Source: Faucicola sp032089155 (GTDB lineage Bacteria > Pseudomonadota > Gammaproteobacteria > Pseudomonadales > Moraxellaceae). From it: a DNA stretch of 64,000 bases. Where the stretch lies: assembly GCA_032089155.1 (NCBI GenBank), contig DAMDEV010000001.1, positions 7,025 to 71,024 of the forward strand, written 5' to 3'. Below, in pieces: positions 17,087-26,803 of this stretch (its first letter is position 1; each line of letters begins with the position of its first letter). The translations under genes and the position numbers were made by a program. The notes beneath the pieces were generated by a model. The model did not search any database, was not told the origin of the DNA, and saw only the letters and a program-made list of their open reading frames with translations.

Positions 17087-19246
17087 CTAAGGCATACAGC
17101 ATTTTTTATATTTTTTGCCACTTCCACATTTACAAAGGTCATTTCTACCTATTTTTTTAGCTTTAACAGTAGTTTTTAAATTAATATTTTGTTGTGGTTT
17201 AGCCATATTTGCTAGTTTTTTCTCAATCTCTTCACAGTATTCCCACTCATTTTCAAGTTTTATTCCAAATTTAACTAGCTTTGTTTGTGGGTCAATTACC
17301 ACCCCATGCCATGTCTTTGCTTTAACATAGTATTTTCTTAAACTAGCGTGGTTATTTAGTACTTCTAACGCTCTTTGGTCTTTTTCAAAAGTACAATGAA
17401 TAGTTAAGCCATCGTTTAAGCCTTCAAAAGCTAAAGTTAAATCATGAATTTTTCCATCTAATAATGTTCTTTTGCATAACTCATCAATGGTTTCATTAAT
17501 TTGAAAAACTGTATTTTCACTTAACTGTAAAAGTAAAAAGCCAAAATCAAACGTATAAGGATTTTCAATTCTTTCAATTTGAGAAATAATTCTACTGATA
17601 TTAGTATTATTATATTTAGTTAAGATGCCTTCAGGTTTTAAATCAATCTGACCATTCTCTTTTCTTTCTAAAAGCACACGGTCTAATTCAGCACAAAAAT
17701 CATCAGCTATTTGAATTAAATTAAAACTATCATCAAACCACAAATTATTTCTAAGATGATAAGCTAAAATATTAATTTCATGTGTCGCTACTATAGTTTG
17801 ATTTAATTCTACTCTTTTTTTGATATAACTTAAAAAATATAGGGGTGTATTTAGAAATTCACTTACTAAATCTAATGTAAATACGTCCATTACGAAAGGC
17901 GGGTAGATTATATTTGTAGTCTCAAATTTGAGAAATTGTCTCACCTGCATAGCTAATGCAGGGTAATGGTCTGACACGATACAAACTGGGAAAATTTCTG
18001 CTATTTCTTGCTGAATTTTAATTTCTTTCCTATTTTGGTCAATTAATTTGTATTTACCTTCCAAAATCAATTTTGAGCAATCTAACGCTTGGTCATAAGC
18101 AGTCTGAACAGCCTTTTTAAAGTCATCTTGTATACTTAAGTCATTGCCTTTTCGAGAAGTAATAGTTAATTTTTTAGATTTTGCTTGAAGAATCAACATT
18201 CTATCTGCAAAAGTAACCATTACATCTATTTCACCTAAAACATCACCTTTACCATTTTCAATATTTAGATTCTGAAAAACCCGATTTTTTCCAAAAACTT
18301 TAGTAAGCCTTTCAACAGAAAAATCTTCTGTGAAATCACCTCGATTTTTCATAGCTTGATTTTTATATTTTTTATCATCCAAAAACCAAAAAAATGGTGT
18401 TTCATACAAAGCTTCTAACAAGCTATAATGCTGAAATAATACAAATAAGTCATTTTCTAATTGAATAATTGGATAGGCATTTTTTGGATTAAAGTCATCC
18501 AGAGCGTCAAATTCGTAATTATTTGAATCCACGAATGATTTCACAATTTTTCTAATAATTTCAGTCTGAATTGCATTGTCCAAAATAAAAGCAATTTCAT
18601 CAATATGAAATGTAAAAACATCTAATGGGATTGTTGGAATTTCCAGAGTTTTACTCATGCTCAATAATTCCAATTTAGATAATTGTAATTGCCAAAGTCC
18701 ATCAACTACTTTAAATAATTGGTCTAACGAATAACCTCTATTTGTAATAAACCAAGCTTCGTCTTGTTGGTATTTTATTTTTGACAACTCCTTATATTGA
18801 AAATTATAGGCTGATTCACCACCATAAAAGATAGGTTCTCTTAGGAAACCACCTTTAGACAAAGGATTGAAATTTTTATCAAAATTACCGTTTTCATCAA
18901 ACTTAAACATATCTTCGATGTTTAACATGGTGTCGTGTAATTCTCCTAATAACTTTTCTGTTTTTTCGACTAGTTGTTTAAAATCATCATCGCTAGGAAT
19001 TTGCAAATCAATAACATGCTTAAATGTTAAGCCAATAAGTGTGGAAATTTCCGTTCTAAGCAGTCTGTTTTGAGTATATTGTTGATTAATTATATCTTCG
19101 GCAGTAATTTTCTCATTCCATGCAAGAACGTTGTCACGAATACAAAAGTATGCTAGTACATGAATATAGCCAGACGTTTTACAAACTTGTTCAAGCTCAT
19201 TGAATAATTCTTTTTCGCTTCTTTGTTTTTCTATTAACAATGTCAT
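17087..19246 (-). CDS. Probable PD-(D/E)XK nuclease with C-terminal SEC-C zinc motif
   Basis: A 719-aa protein in inverse orientation between sspD and sspE. A restriction-endonuclease-like core is suggested by GEIDVMV followed by LILQAKSKK (Glu339, Asp341, Gln354 and Lys356), the spacing and hydrophobic strands of the PD-(D/E)XK fold, with a Gln in place of the second acidic residue as in Mrr- and NERD-like enzymes. The tail GRNDLCKCGSGKKYKKCC (about residues 700-717) is a textbook SEC-C zinc-binding motif. The N-terminal 300 residues are helical and unassigned. The gene is visibly richer in A/T than sspBCD, pointing to separate acquisition. A ribosome site (aagga) precedes ATG 19246. It may be an effector of the defence locus or an independent passenger. 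Nuclease activity is inferred. Confidence 0.65.
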   Translation of the reverse strand: MTLLIEKQRSEKELFNELEQVCKTSGYIHVLAYFCIRDNVLAWNEKITAEDIINQQYTQNRLLRTEISTLIGLTFKHVIDLQIPSDDDFKQLVEKTEKLLGELHDTMLNIEDMFKFDENGNFDKNFNPLSKGGFLREPIFYGGESAYNFQYKELSKIKYQQDEAWFITNRGYSLDQLFKVVDGLWQLQLSKLELLSMSKTLEIPTIPLDVFTFHIDEIAFILDNAIQTEIIRKIVKSFVDSNNYEFDALDDFNPKNAYPIIQLENDLFVLFQHYSLLEALYETPFFWFLDDKKYKNQAMKNRGDFTEDFSVERLTKVFGKNRVFQNLNIENGKGDVLGEIDVMVTFADRMLILQAKSKKLTITSRKGNDLSIQDDFKKAVQTAYDQALDCSKLILEGKYKLIDQNRKEIKIQQEIAEIFPVCIVSDHYPALAMQVRQFLKFETTNIIYPPFVMDVFTLDLVSEFLNTPLYFLSYIKKRVELNQTIVATHEINILAYHLRNNLWFDDSFNLIQIADDFCAELDRVLLERKENGQIDLKPEGILTKYNNTNISRIISQIERIENPYTFDFGFLLLQLSENTVFQINETIDELCKRTLLDGKIHDLTLAFEGLNDGLTIHCTFEKDQRALEVLNNHASLRKYYVKAKTWHGVVIDPQTKLVKFGIKLENEWEYCEEIEKKLANMAKPQQNINLKTTVKAKKIGRNDLCKCGSGKKYKKCCMP

Positions 19247-19424
19247 TATTTTTCCTTGTAAAAGATTAAAAATACCTCGGCAATCTTTTAAAAATCATCT
19301 TTTGAATTCAAAAAGTTAAATTATATCAATATAAAGAAAAATGTTCCGTCTAATCTCAAATTGCCTTTGCCAAGAAATTTTGCTAATGTTGAGAAAATAA
19401 TTTAATGTAAATTAGGGTAAAATA
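19247..19424. promoter_or_regulatory. Divergent promoter region of the SEC-C nuclease and sspE genes
   Basis: A very AT-rich 178-base interval with an inverted repeat aaaagatt (19260-19267) / aatctttt (19282-19289) close to the nuclease gene start. No single -10 box stands out because many A/T hexamers fit. Confidence 0.4.
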
Positions 19425-21818
19425 ATGGCAGTAGAAGCTAAAACCATATTTGAAGCAATTTCAAAGCCACCTATCGAACTACTAGCAGAAAGAGGTATGG
19501 GGCTGTATATTCCATCTTACCAACGTCCTTATAGTTGGGATAAGGAAAAAGTCAATCGACTACTTGAAGATTTAGGACATGGCATCAAAACCTTACTAAA
19601 GTCTGATGATAGCTTCACCTTTTTAGGTACAGTCATTACCATTCATGATACCAATAATTCTACGGTTCAACCGATTGTTAGGTCAGATGTTCCTAGTAAA
19701 GTCTTAACTGTCATTGACGGTCAGCAACGTATGACCACTTTACTGATTTTAAACCTTGCTCTACATAACCAAATTCAAGTTACACACAAAAAATTTACTC
19801 GTAAGAAAACTACCGTAGAGAACAACTTACGCACCAGAGACCAGAGTAGTTTGGATTTTGGTGAAGATATAAATACCGAAACAGATAATATTTTACAAGC
19901 CTTAGAGTGGCTAGATGGTCAGACTAAAGAAGTGCTTTCATTGCTAGAAGATACCTTCTTTGAAAAACATCGTTCTGGACAGTCACCTTTATATCCCCGC
20001 ATGATTCGTTCTCTTGACGACCAATGGTCAAAATCCGCTAGAGAAAGAAAATATCAATCACCGATTGCCAACCTTATTTTTAACTATATTACTCAAATTG
20101 ATGACCCGCTATACCAAGCGACTGATTACAAGCCCACTAAGCGTGAGAAAAACATCGAAGGCGAAGAAGCTATCGTTGATAGATTCAATCAAATAATAAA
20201 AGCCTTAGCTAGTCTTTCTTCAAACAGAAATAATGTAATGGAAGAAGTACCGACTATTGAAGAAATTTACAAAAATGAAAATTTTCAGATCAGTCTGCTT
20301 AACTATCCAATGCCAATTGAACATATTCGTCTGCTAAGAGATAGTGACAAAGAAATATTTGACGAACTTTTGTTACTGGTATTATACGCACGTTATGTTT
20401 TACATCGTGTTGTTTTAACAGTAGTCAAGGGCAAAAACGAAGACTATGCCTTTACTATTTTTGAATCATTAAATACGACGGGTGAGCCTTTAACAGCATT
20501 TGAAACATTTAAGCCTCGTGTTGTCAATGCAGTAGGATTAGCAGAATATGATGGTTCACCTCAAAAAGCCATGATGGATGAAGTCGGCAATTATTTAAGC
20601 AAATTTCCTGTAGGTGCAAAGTTGCAGACTGCTACCAAAGACCTGTTAATTCAGTTCTTTGCTACTTACACAGGTGACAAGGTTTCTGGTAGATTAGCAG
20701 AACAACGTGCCGCCTTAAAAAACGCATTTGAAGAAACTGAAAATACCGATGATTTCATCAAAACCCTTTCTATCACGTCTAACTTTAAGTCACAAGTATG
20801 GGAAGCGGATAACCTTAATACTTCTATTGCCGTATTCAGTAGTCATGAGCTATCATCATTTAGCAAGCTGGCATTGAAGTTCTTTAATGACATCAATCAT
20901 ACGATTGTGATTCCTATTTTGACGATTTTCTTTAAACAGATACAAGAAGCCTCATCTGAAGATAAACTGGCACGATTTAAGGATTTTGAGTCTGCATTAC
21001 AAGCGATGTTTGCTTTTAGTATTTTGTGGCGTGCTTCTCGTACTGGTACAGCAGGTATTGATGGTGAATATCGGGAATTGCTCAATAAAAATGATATGCC
21101 GTCTGGACTCGCTCCAATTTCTATTAAGCATACCCGAAATCAAGTAGTTGATATCGACCTATTCAAAAAAGAGCTGAAATCTAGACTACAAGATGATTCA
21201 AGAAAAGGTAAACTTAAAGATAAAGAAACTTTTGTTCAAAATTCGTACGCTCGTCCGATTTATAAATCCCCTAAAATAGCGAAGGCTCTTTTGCTTTCCG
21301 CTCATCACAATGCCATCGAAAATCAAGAAACTAATGATGGCTCTATTGTTAAGGGTAAAGAGGCAGTTAATGCGTGTTTAACACTAGACAAATATATGGA
21401 CGAAAGTAGTTTCTCATTAGAACATATTGCCCCACACAGTAATAATGGTAAATGGGAAACTGAAATTTATACCACTCCCGACATTATTGACTCGCTTGGC
21501 AATTTAACATTGGTTTCTCATTCGCTAAATTCTTCAATGAGTAATCGTATGTGGGCAGAAAAGCGGGTCTTTTATCGAGTTATTGGGGCAAAAACCCATC
21601 AAGAAGCCTCGCAAATATTAGCAGAGGCTACTCAAGCAAATCGTGCTTGTCTTAAAGAACATACTCAAGATATTTTAGCGGCTCAAAAATATATGCCAAA
21701 TCTTGTCGCTATTGGTAATTATGAAGGTGCGTGGACAAAAGAATTTATAGAAAAACGTTCAAAAGACCTTTATGCCTTAGCTTGGGATGAGTTAATTCAA
21801 CTTTTAGAGTCAAAATAA
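19425..21818 (+). CDS. sspE: SspE: DUF262/DUF1524 phosphorothioate-sensing nuclease
   Basis: A 797-aa two-domain effector. The N-terminal DUF262 (ParB-like NTPase) domain has YIPSYQRPYSWDKEKV and the signature VIDGQQRMTTLLIL (DGQQR near residue 98), with FTIFESLNTTGEPLTAFE further on. The C-terminal DUF1524 HNH-type nuclease has SLEHIAPH (near 665), SLGNLTLVSHSLNSSMSN and an Arg/Lys-rich end. In the studied SspABCD-SspE system, phosphorothioated DNA stimulates NTP hydrolysis and the protein nicks invading DNA. It follows sspBCD but is separated from them by the inverted nuclease gene and has its own promoter region. It also resembles GmrS/GmrD, but the sspBCD context favours SspE. Confidence 0.85.
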   Translation: MAVEAKTIFEAISKPPIELLAERGMGLYIPSYQRPYSWDKEKVNRLLEDLGHGIKTLLKSDDSFTFLGTVITIHDTNNSTVQPIVRSDVPSKVLTVIDGQQRMTTLLILNLALHNQIQVTHKKFTRKKTTVENNLRTRDQSSLDFGEDINTETDNILQALEWLDGQTKEVLSLLEDTFFEKHRSGQSPLYPRMIRSLDDQWSKSARERKYQSPIANLIFNYITQIDDPLYQATDYKPTKREKNIEGEEAIVDRFNQIIKALASLSSNRNNVMEEVPTIEEIYKNENFQISLLNYPMPIEHIRLLRDSDKEIFDELLLLVLYARYVLHRVVLTVVKGKNEDYAFTIFESLNTTGEPLTAFETFKPRVVNAVGLAEYDGSPQKAMMDEVGNYLSKFPVGAKLQTATKDLLIQFFATYTGDKVSGRLAEQRAALKNAFEETENTDDFIKTLSITSNFKSQVWEADNLNTSIAVFSSHELSSFSKLALKFFNDINHTIVIPILTIFFKQIQEASSEDKLARFKDFESALQAMFAFSILWRASRTGTAGIDGEYRELLNKNDMPSGLAPISIKHTRNQVVDIDLFKKELKSRLQDDSRKGKLKDKETFVQNSYARPIYKSPKIAKALLLSAHHNAIENQETNDGSIVKGKEAVNACLTLDKYMDESSFSLEHIAPHSNNGKWETEIYTTPDIIDSLGNLTLVSHSLNSSMSNRMWAEKRVFYRVIGAKTHQEASQILAEATQANRACLKEHTQDILAAQKYMPNLVAIGNYEGAWTKEFIEKRSKDLYALAWDELIQLLESK

Positions 21819-21851
21819 TAATAACTTATAGCCTTATATGGATTGTTCAGT

Positions 21852-24020
21852 ATGGATATACCTTTTAATGAATTACATATTAAATCGGTCTATCGGACGG
21901 GTGAGGATAACCTATTTTTCGATTTTTATCGCCCTGTTCTTGAACAGTCTGTCCGCTATGATAGAGCGGTAGGTTTTTTTTCTTCGGAAATTCTAGCAAT
22001 CAATTTAAAAGGCTTATCGCAACTGGTCAAAAACAACGGAAAAATGCGACTTATTATCGGAGAACCTTTAAAAAAAGAAGAATACGATGCTATCAAAAAT
22101 GAATCTGAAGAAGAGTTAGCAACTAGAATTGATTCCTATATCGATAGATTGCTAGCAATGATAGCAGAGGAAGAGAAAACCAATCGGCTAAAGGTGTTGG
22201 CTTATTTGGTTTCATCGCAATTATTAGAAATCAAGTTTGCGATACGCCGAAAAGGGATGTTCCATGAAAAAATCGGCATTGTCTATGATAACTATAATAA
22301 CTGTATCGCCTTTCAAGGCTCTGCCAATGAAACACCTTCTGCCTTATTTGAAGATTTAAATGCTGAAAGCATCAGCGTTTATAAGAGTTGGCAACCAGAA
22401 ATTTTTCAAGAATATGGACAAAATTATGTCAATGCCTTTGAAAGCCTTTGGAATGGCAATCAGCCCAACACCAAAGTTTTGAATGTATTATCTACACAGT
22501 ATGATAGGATTTCTGCCTATGTTAAAGAAAATTTGACCAATGGTGGAAGTCGATTTAATTTTGAAAAAATTCTAATGGAGCTAGAAGATGAGTTGGAGTA
22601 TTCATTCGATGAGCCACACCAGAAATACCCAACTGTTCCTACTTCTATCAATAACGTATCTTTTGAGATTAGAGAGCACCAAAAATTAGCTTTACAATCT
22701 TGGAAAGCCAACCAATTTACAGGTATATTGCAACACGCCACAGGCTCAGGCAAAACCATTACCTCGATTTATGCCCTAACCAAAATATTTGATGCAAAGC
22801 ATAATAAAAATGGTTCTCTTGTAGCGATAATTAGTGTTCCATATATTGAGCTAGCAAAACAGTGGGTGATTGAATTAGAGAAATTTAACATCAAGCCTAT
22901 CGAATGCTTTGAAAGTAAGACAAAATGGCACACCAAATTGACTCGCAACTTGGAATTACTACGAAATAAAAAAATAGATTTTATGTGCTTACTGGTGGTA
23001 AATAAAACGTTGGTATCTAAGCCTTTTCAAGAATTAATCGCCAAAATTCCGACAAATGACTTAATGTTTATCGGTGATGAATGTCACCGTCATGCCTCAG
23101 AAAATACCAATAAATCTCTACCTAACGCCTATTTCAAACTCGGATTATCTGCTACGCCTTTTAACGACGATGAAGATGAGTTTGAAACCGAAAATCTTTT
23201 TCCAAATATCGCCAAAGAACTTATTTTAAGTTATTATCAAACAATTGTTCATCAATATTCTTTAGAAAATGCTATTCATGATGACGTTCTGACCCCTTAT
23301 GATTACCATATTATACCTGTTTTCTTAACCGAAAGCGAACAGCTAACCTATGACGAATTATCTCAAAAAATTAATGATGTAATTATCAATTCTGGCGGTA
23401 AATTATCTAGAGAAGAGCAAGAAAAGCTGATGATTTATTCTTCAGAACGCAGCAGATTATTGGGCAGAGCCGAAAACAAGTTGGTAGAATTAAGACGTTT
23501 AACCAAAGATATTCCACAAGAAAATCGCCCTTATAGCTTATTCTATACGGGTGAAGGCAAGACGGAAAATGAAGACAGCACTGTCATTAATGAAGTTTCT
23601 AAGGTATTGAGCCAAAATGGGTGGCGAACATCGCAGTTTATTGGGTCAACACCACCCAGCGTGCGAAAAGAGATATTAGATAACTTTAAATTGGGGATTG
23701 TAGATGCTTTGGTAGCTATGAAAGTATTGGATGAAGGTATTGACGTACCTGCCTGTCGAACTGCATATATTTTAGCCAGTAGCAAAAATCCTCGTCAATA
23801 TGTTCAACGTCGTGGTCGGGTACTACGCAAATTTTCTGGTAAGGAAAAAGCCATTATTTATGACTTTGTGGTATTGCCTAATGCTGAAATCCATTCAGAT
23901 TTTGCTAAAAAACTAAAGTCTTCTGAATTAGAACGCATTAGAGACTTTGCCTTACTTGCTAGAAATAAAAGTGAAATTGAATCAATATTAGATAAGATGG
24001 AGATGAATGATGGAAAATAA
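21852..24020 (+). CDS. Helicase with N-terminal phospholipase-D-type nuclease domain
   Basis: A 722-aa fusion. The N-terminal PLD-like domain carries MFHEKIGIVYD and then FQGSANETPSA (HxK near residue 137), a single HKD motif as in nucleases of this type. The superfamily 2 helicase follows: HATGSGKTITS (Walker A, near 296), FIGDECHRH (DEAH-type, near 408), LGLSATPF (motif III), VLDEGIDVPAC and YVQRRGRVLRKF (motif VI, near 651). It could unwind and cut foreign DNA. ATG 21852 is preferred over a TTG at 21843. It is 33 bases after sspE and overlaps the next small gene by 14 bases. It is probably the first gene of an SspFGH-like effector operon, but I cannot assign the individual letter. Confidence 0.8.
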   Translation: MDIPFNELHIKSVYRTGEDNLFFDFYRPVLEQSVRYDRAVGFFSSEILAINLKGLSQLVKNNGKMRLIIGEPLKKEEYDAIKNESEEELATRIDSYIDRLLAMIAEEEKTNRLKVLAYLVSSQLLEIKFAIRRKGMFHEKIGIVYDNYNNCIAFQGSANETPSALFEDLNAESISVYKSWQPEIFQEYGQNYVNAFESLWNGNQPNTKVLNVLSTQYDRISAYVKENLTNGGSRFNFEKILMELEDELEYSFDEPHQKYPTVPTSINNVSFEIREHQKLALQSWKANQFTGILQHATGSGKTITSIYALTKIFDAKHNKNGSLVAIISVPYIELAKQWVIELEKFNIKPIECFESKTKWHTKLTRNLELLRNKKIDFMCLLVVNKTLVSKPFQELIAKIPTNDLMFIGDECHRHASENTNKSLPNAYFKLGLSATPFNDDEDEFETENLFPNIAKELILSYYQTIVHQYSLENAIHDDVLTPYDYHIIPVFLTESEQLTYDELSQKINDVIINSGGKLSREEQEKLMIYSSERSRLLGRAENKLVELRRLTKDIPQENRPYSLFYTGEGKTENEDSTVINEVSKVLSQNGWRTSQFIGSTPPSVRKEILDNFKLGIVDALVAMKVLDEGIDVPACRTAYILASSKNPRQYVQRRGRVLRKFSGKEKAIIYDFVVLPNAEIHSDFAKKLKSSELERIRDFALLARNKSEIESILDKMEMNDGK

Positions 24021-24267
24021 AGCAGACGAAACGGTTAAAGAAGCAGGGCTTGAGCCAAAACAACTGATTGCCCAAGCTATTCTAAAAGCTGAATTATTAG
24101 ATGAGACTCCTTTAAGAAGACTAACTCGTAAGATGATAAATATGGAACGCAAGTATCTTTTTTCTGAACAAGGTGTACCTCAAAGAAAAGCCAAACTAAA
24201 GGATTTCATTGATGATGCCAGAAAGGCAGGTGAATTTAGAGCAATTATCAATGAGGATAAAATATGA
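24007..24267 (+). CDS. Small unknown protein (86 aa) in the helicase/SMC operon
   Basis: I recognise no family. It is a charged, helical 86-aa protein (LDETPLRRLTRKMINMERKY, then RKAKLKDFIDDARKAG) with no cysteine or membrane segment. Its start lies inside the end of the helicase gene (14-base overlap; a second ATG three bases on gives 11), and its stop shares ATGA with the next gene, so the ratio of products is probably set by coupling. A short adaptor linking helicase and ATPase is a reasonable guess from position only. Confidence 0.65.
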   Translation: MMENKADETVKEAGLEPKQLIAQAILKAELLDETPLRRLTRKMINMERKYLFSEQGVPQRKAKLKDFIDDARKAGEFRAIINEDKI

Positions 24268-26294
24268 AAATTCTTTCCTTAAAAATGACCAATTTTAGAC
24301 AGTTTTATGGTCGTCAAGAACTTCATTTTTCCACAGATTCTAAAAAAAATATTACATTAATTCACGCAGAAAATGGCGTTGGTAAAACAGCCTTGCTGAA
24401 TGCTATTAAATGGTGCTTTTTTGAAGAAACCACGGAAAACTTTAGGGATAATAAAAAACTCCTTAATCATGTAGCAGATGATGAAGGCAAACATTTCTTA
24501 AGTGTTGAAATTGAATTTGAAGAAGATGGTGAAAATTATATTTGCTACCGTGGGATAGACGAACGTAGTAGGTCTCATTTTAAGGTTCAACGGGAAACTG
24601 AAACAGGTGTTGAAAATATAGAAAACCCTGGATTATTCATTAATACTATTATTCCAAAGAATATGTCATCTTATTTTTTCTTCCAAGGTGAAGGTGTAAG
24701 CAGTTTTGCTCGCACCTCTGCAAGAGAAAACCAAGCAGTTCGTAATGCAATTCATGACATTTTAGGATTTAAAATTGCCAAACAAACGCTTAGTGATTTG
24801 GCTGAAATCAAAAGTGAATATAATCGTGAAATTGGTAGGCGTAATCATGGTACGAAAATCGGTGAACTTTATGATACTTTGTCAAGATTAGAATTAGCGA
24901 AGAAAACTTGTGAAGACAAGATTGAAACCACTGAACACGAAATTGAGGAGGCCAACTTTCGATATCTCCAAGCTGATATTGCTCTAAAGAATAGTAATGC
25001 TGAAGTCATTCAACAAAACCAGAATGACCGCTCAAGACTAAAAAAACAAATCGAAAGTATTGAAGCCTCCATCATTAATGAAAGAAAACACCAAAGAAAA
25101 CTGCTAGGCGACAATCTGAGTGCAATTTTTGCCACTAAATTAGCTTCACAAGCCTTAGATTTTATCAATGAAGAAGAATTTAAAGGAACTATTCCAGCCC
25201 CTTACAATGAGAATCTTGTAAGAGATATTCTTGACCAAGCAAAATGTATTTGTGGGGCAGAAATCCATGAAGGCACACAAGCGTATGATAATATCCATAA
25301 ATTATTAGCAAAAGCCGCTGACCCTTTGCAGGGTGATAGAGTAACGAGAGGCAGAGAAACCTTAAAAGCTATCCAAGTTCGCAATGAATCTGCCTTAAAT
25401 CTTTTAGATAAAAATAAGGCAGATATTGCTGAAAAAGAAAATTCTCTGGAAGACCTTAAAGCCAGAATTGCAGTTATTGACCTTAGAATTGGTGACTATG
25501 ACTCAGAAGAAATTAAAAAATTAGAAAAAGATTACCAATATTATTTCCAAGCCTTACAAGCTGAAAATAAGAATTTAGGTAAATTCCAGACAGAATTAAC
25601 GAAACTTGATTCCGATATTGAAAAAATCCAACGAGAAATTGATTCGCTTAAAAATTTATCGACAGGTATAGAGGAAATTCAAGAATCCCTACAAATACTG
25701 GCTAAAGTAGAAGATTTAATCAAAATTACTTTAGACAAAGCAGAAAAAGGAGCTCTAGAGTATTTGCCACGTTTGATTAATGAAACGCTTAAAAAATATG
25801 TTCGACAGGACTATAGAGCGAAACTGAGCAAGGACTCTTATAATATCCAACTCATTGATAGCTCTAATAGACCTGTAGCAGAAAGTGATGGACAGCAGTT
25901 ACTATTAAGTCTGACGTTTATCTCAAGCTTAATTAATTTAGCCTCTGACCGTAAAAAAGCTAGCGGAGAAATTTTGATGCCTGGAGCGATTGCTCCTTTT
26001 GTCATTGATGCTCCATTTGGTGTGCTTGATAATGCCTACAAAGGCAATATGGCTCGCTATATTCCTGAATCAGTTGAGCAGGTTATTTTTCTCTTATCCT
26101 CTAGCCATTGGGAGGGGACAGTTGAGGAAAACATTAGAGAGCGTATTGGTCGTGAATATAACTTGGTGAGTGAAGTTAGTTCAGACCAAGGTGACAAAGA
26201 GTTAAGTCCTATCAATATTCTTGGCAAAACATTTGATACTGCTAGATATAACTGTGAAAAAGATAGAACCGTGATTGAGGAAGTGAAATTATGA
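24264..26294 (+). CDS. SMC/Rad50-like ATPase, DndD-type
   Basis: A 676-aa ABC-type ATPase with a coiled-coil middle. Walker A is HAENGVGKTALL (about residues 35-46). Two long coiled-coil stretches (about 180-280 and 370-480) flank a zinc-hook-like KCICGAEI (near 328). The ABC signature region is SDGQQLLLSLTF (near 545) and Walker B with the D-loop is PFVIDAPFGVLD (near 578-590). This is the domain plan of DndD and Rad50. DndD belongs to double-strand phosphorothioation, but here sspBCD supply modification, so this copy more likely works with the helicase in DNA restriction, as in SspFGH-like modules. It shares ATGA overlaps with both neighbours. Confidence 0.78.
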   Translation: MKILSLKMTNFRQFYGRQELHFSTDSKKNITLIHAENGVGKTALLNAIKWCFFEETTENFRDNKKLLNHVADDEGKHFLSVEIEFEEDGENYICYRGIDERSRSHFKVQRETETGVENIENPGLFINTIIPKNMSSYFFFQGEGVSSFARTSARENQAVRNAIHDILGFKIAKQTLSDLAEIKSEYNREIGRRNHGTKIGELYDTLSRLELAKKTCEDKIETTEHEIEEANFRYLQADIALKNSNAEVIQQNQNDRSRLKKQIESIEASIINERKHQRKLLGDNLSAIFATKLASQALDFINEEEFKGTIPAPYNENLVRDILDQAKCICGAEIHEGTQAYDNIHKLLAKAADPLQGDRVTRGRETLKAIQVRNESALNLLDKNKADIAEKENSLEDLKARIAVIDLRIGDYDSEEIKKLEKDYQYYFQALQAENKNLGKFQTELTKLDSDIEKIQREIDSLKNLSTGIEEIQESLQILAKVEDLIKITLDKAEKGALEYLPRLINETLKKYVRQDYRAKLSKDSYNIQLIDSSNRPVAESDGQQLLLSLTFISSLINLASDRKKASGEILMPGAIAPFVIDAPFGVLDNAYKGNMARYIPESVEQVIFLLSSSHWEGTVEENIRERIGREYNLVSEVSSDQGDKELSPINILGKTFDTARYNCEKDRTVIEEVKL

Positions 26295-26803
26295 TAACAA
26301 ATCAAGTGTCTAAAGAAAAAACTTCAGAAGATGCGTGGCGTAATATTCAAGTCAATCGTGACAGAAAATTTGAGCATTTAGTCAAAGAATTGGTTGATAC
26401 TCCTGATACTGCTCTGTTCAGATTCAACAAAGATTTAATGATATTTGGAGCAATGCTGGGCTACAATTTTGAATACAGAAAACCTTTGCCTACAAAATCT
26501 GAAGACATGATTCAAATTACTTTACAAACCTATCGTAATACTGAAGATGATGGTTATATTTATCTATTGGGTATGCTTGAAAATAGACACGCCACTTGTT
26601 TGAAAAATGAAAACCTTAGTGAAACCGTCAAAATATTTGAAGAATACTGTAATGGTGGTTTAGATTTATTGAATGATTGGAAAGCTGAATATCCTACTAA
26701 GAAAATGACAGAAATTTTGATGGAGAAAATTGCTGAACATACTCAAAATATGCAAACTAATCACCAAAATGTTAGTAATGAAGATTTAGAGATTAACTTT
26801 TGA
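26291..26803 (+). CDS. Protein like Dnd system-associated protein 4 (170 aa)
   Basis: Last gene of the coupled operon, overlapping the SMC-like gene by 4 bases. The pattern FEHLVKELVDTPDTALFRFNKDLMIFGAMLGYNFE, then YIYLLGMLENRHATCLKNE and EYCNGGLDLLNDW, matches my memory of Dnd system-associated protein 4, a family of unknown biochemistry found beside Dnd-type ATPases. It is soluble and mostly helical. If the match holds, it joins the SMC-like ATPase to phosphorothioation-linked restriction. A profile search is needed to confirm. Confidence 0.6.
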   Translation: MITNQVSKEKTSEDAWRNIQVNRDRKFEHLVKELVDTPDTALFRFNKDLMIFGAMLGYNFEYRKPLPTKSEDMIQITLQTYRNTEDDGYIYLLGMLENRHATCLKNENLSETVKIFEEYCNGGLDLLNDWKAEYPTKKMTEILMEKIAEHTQNMQTNHQNVSNEDLEINF

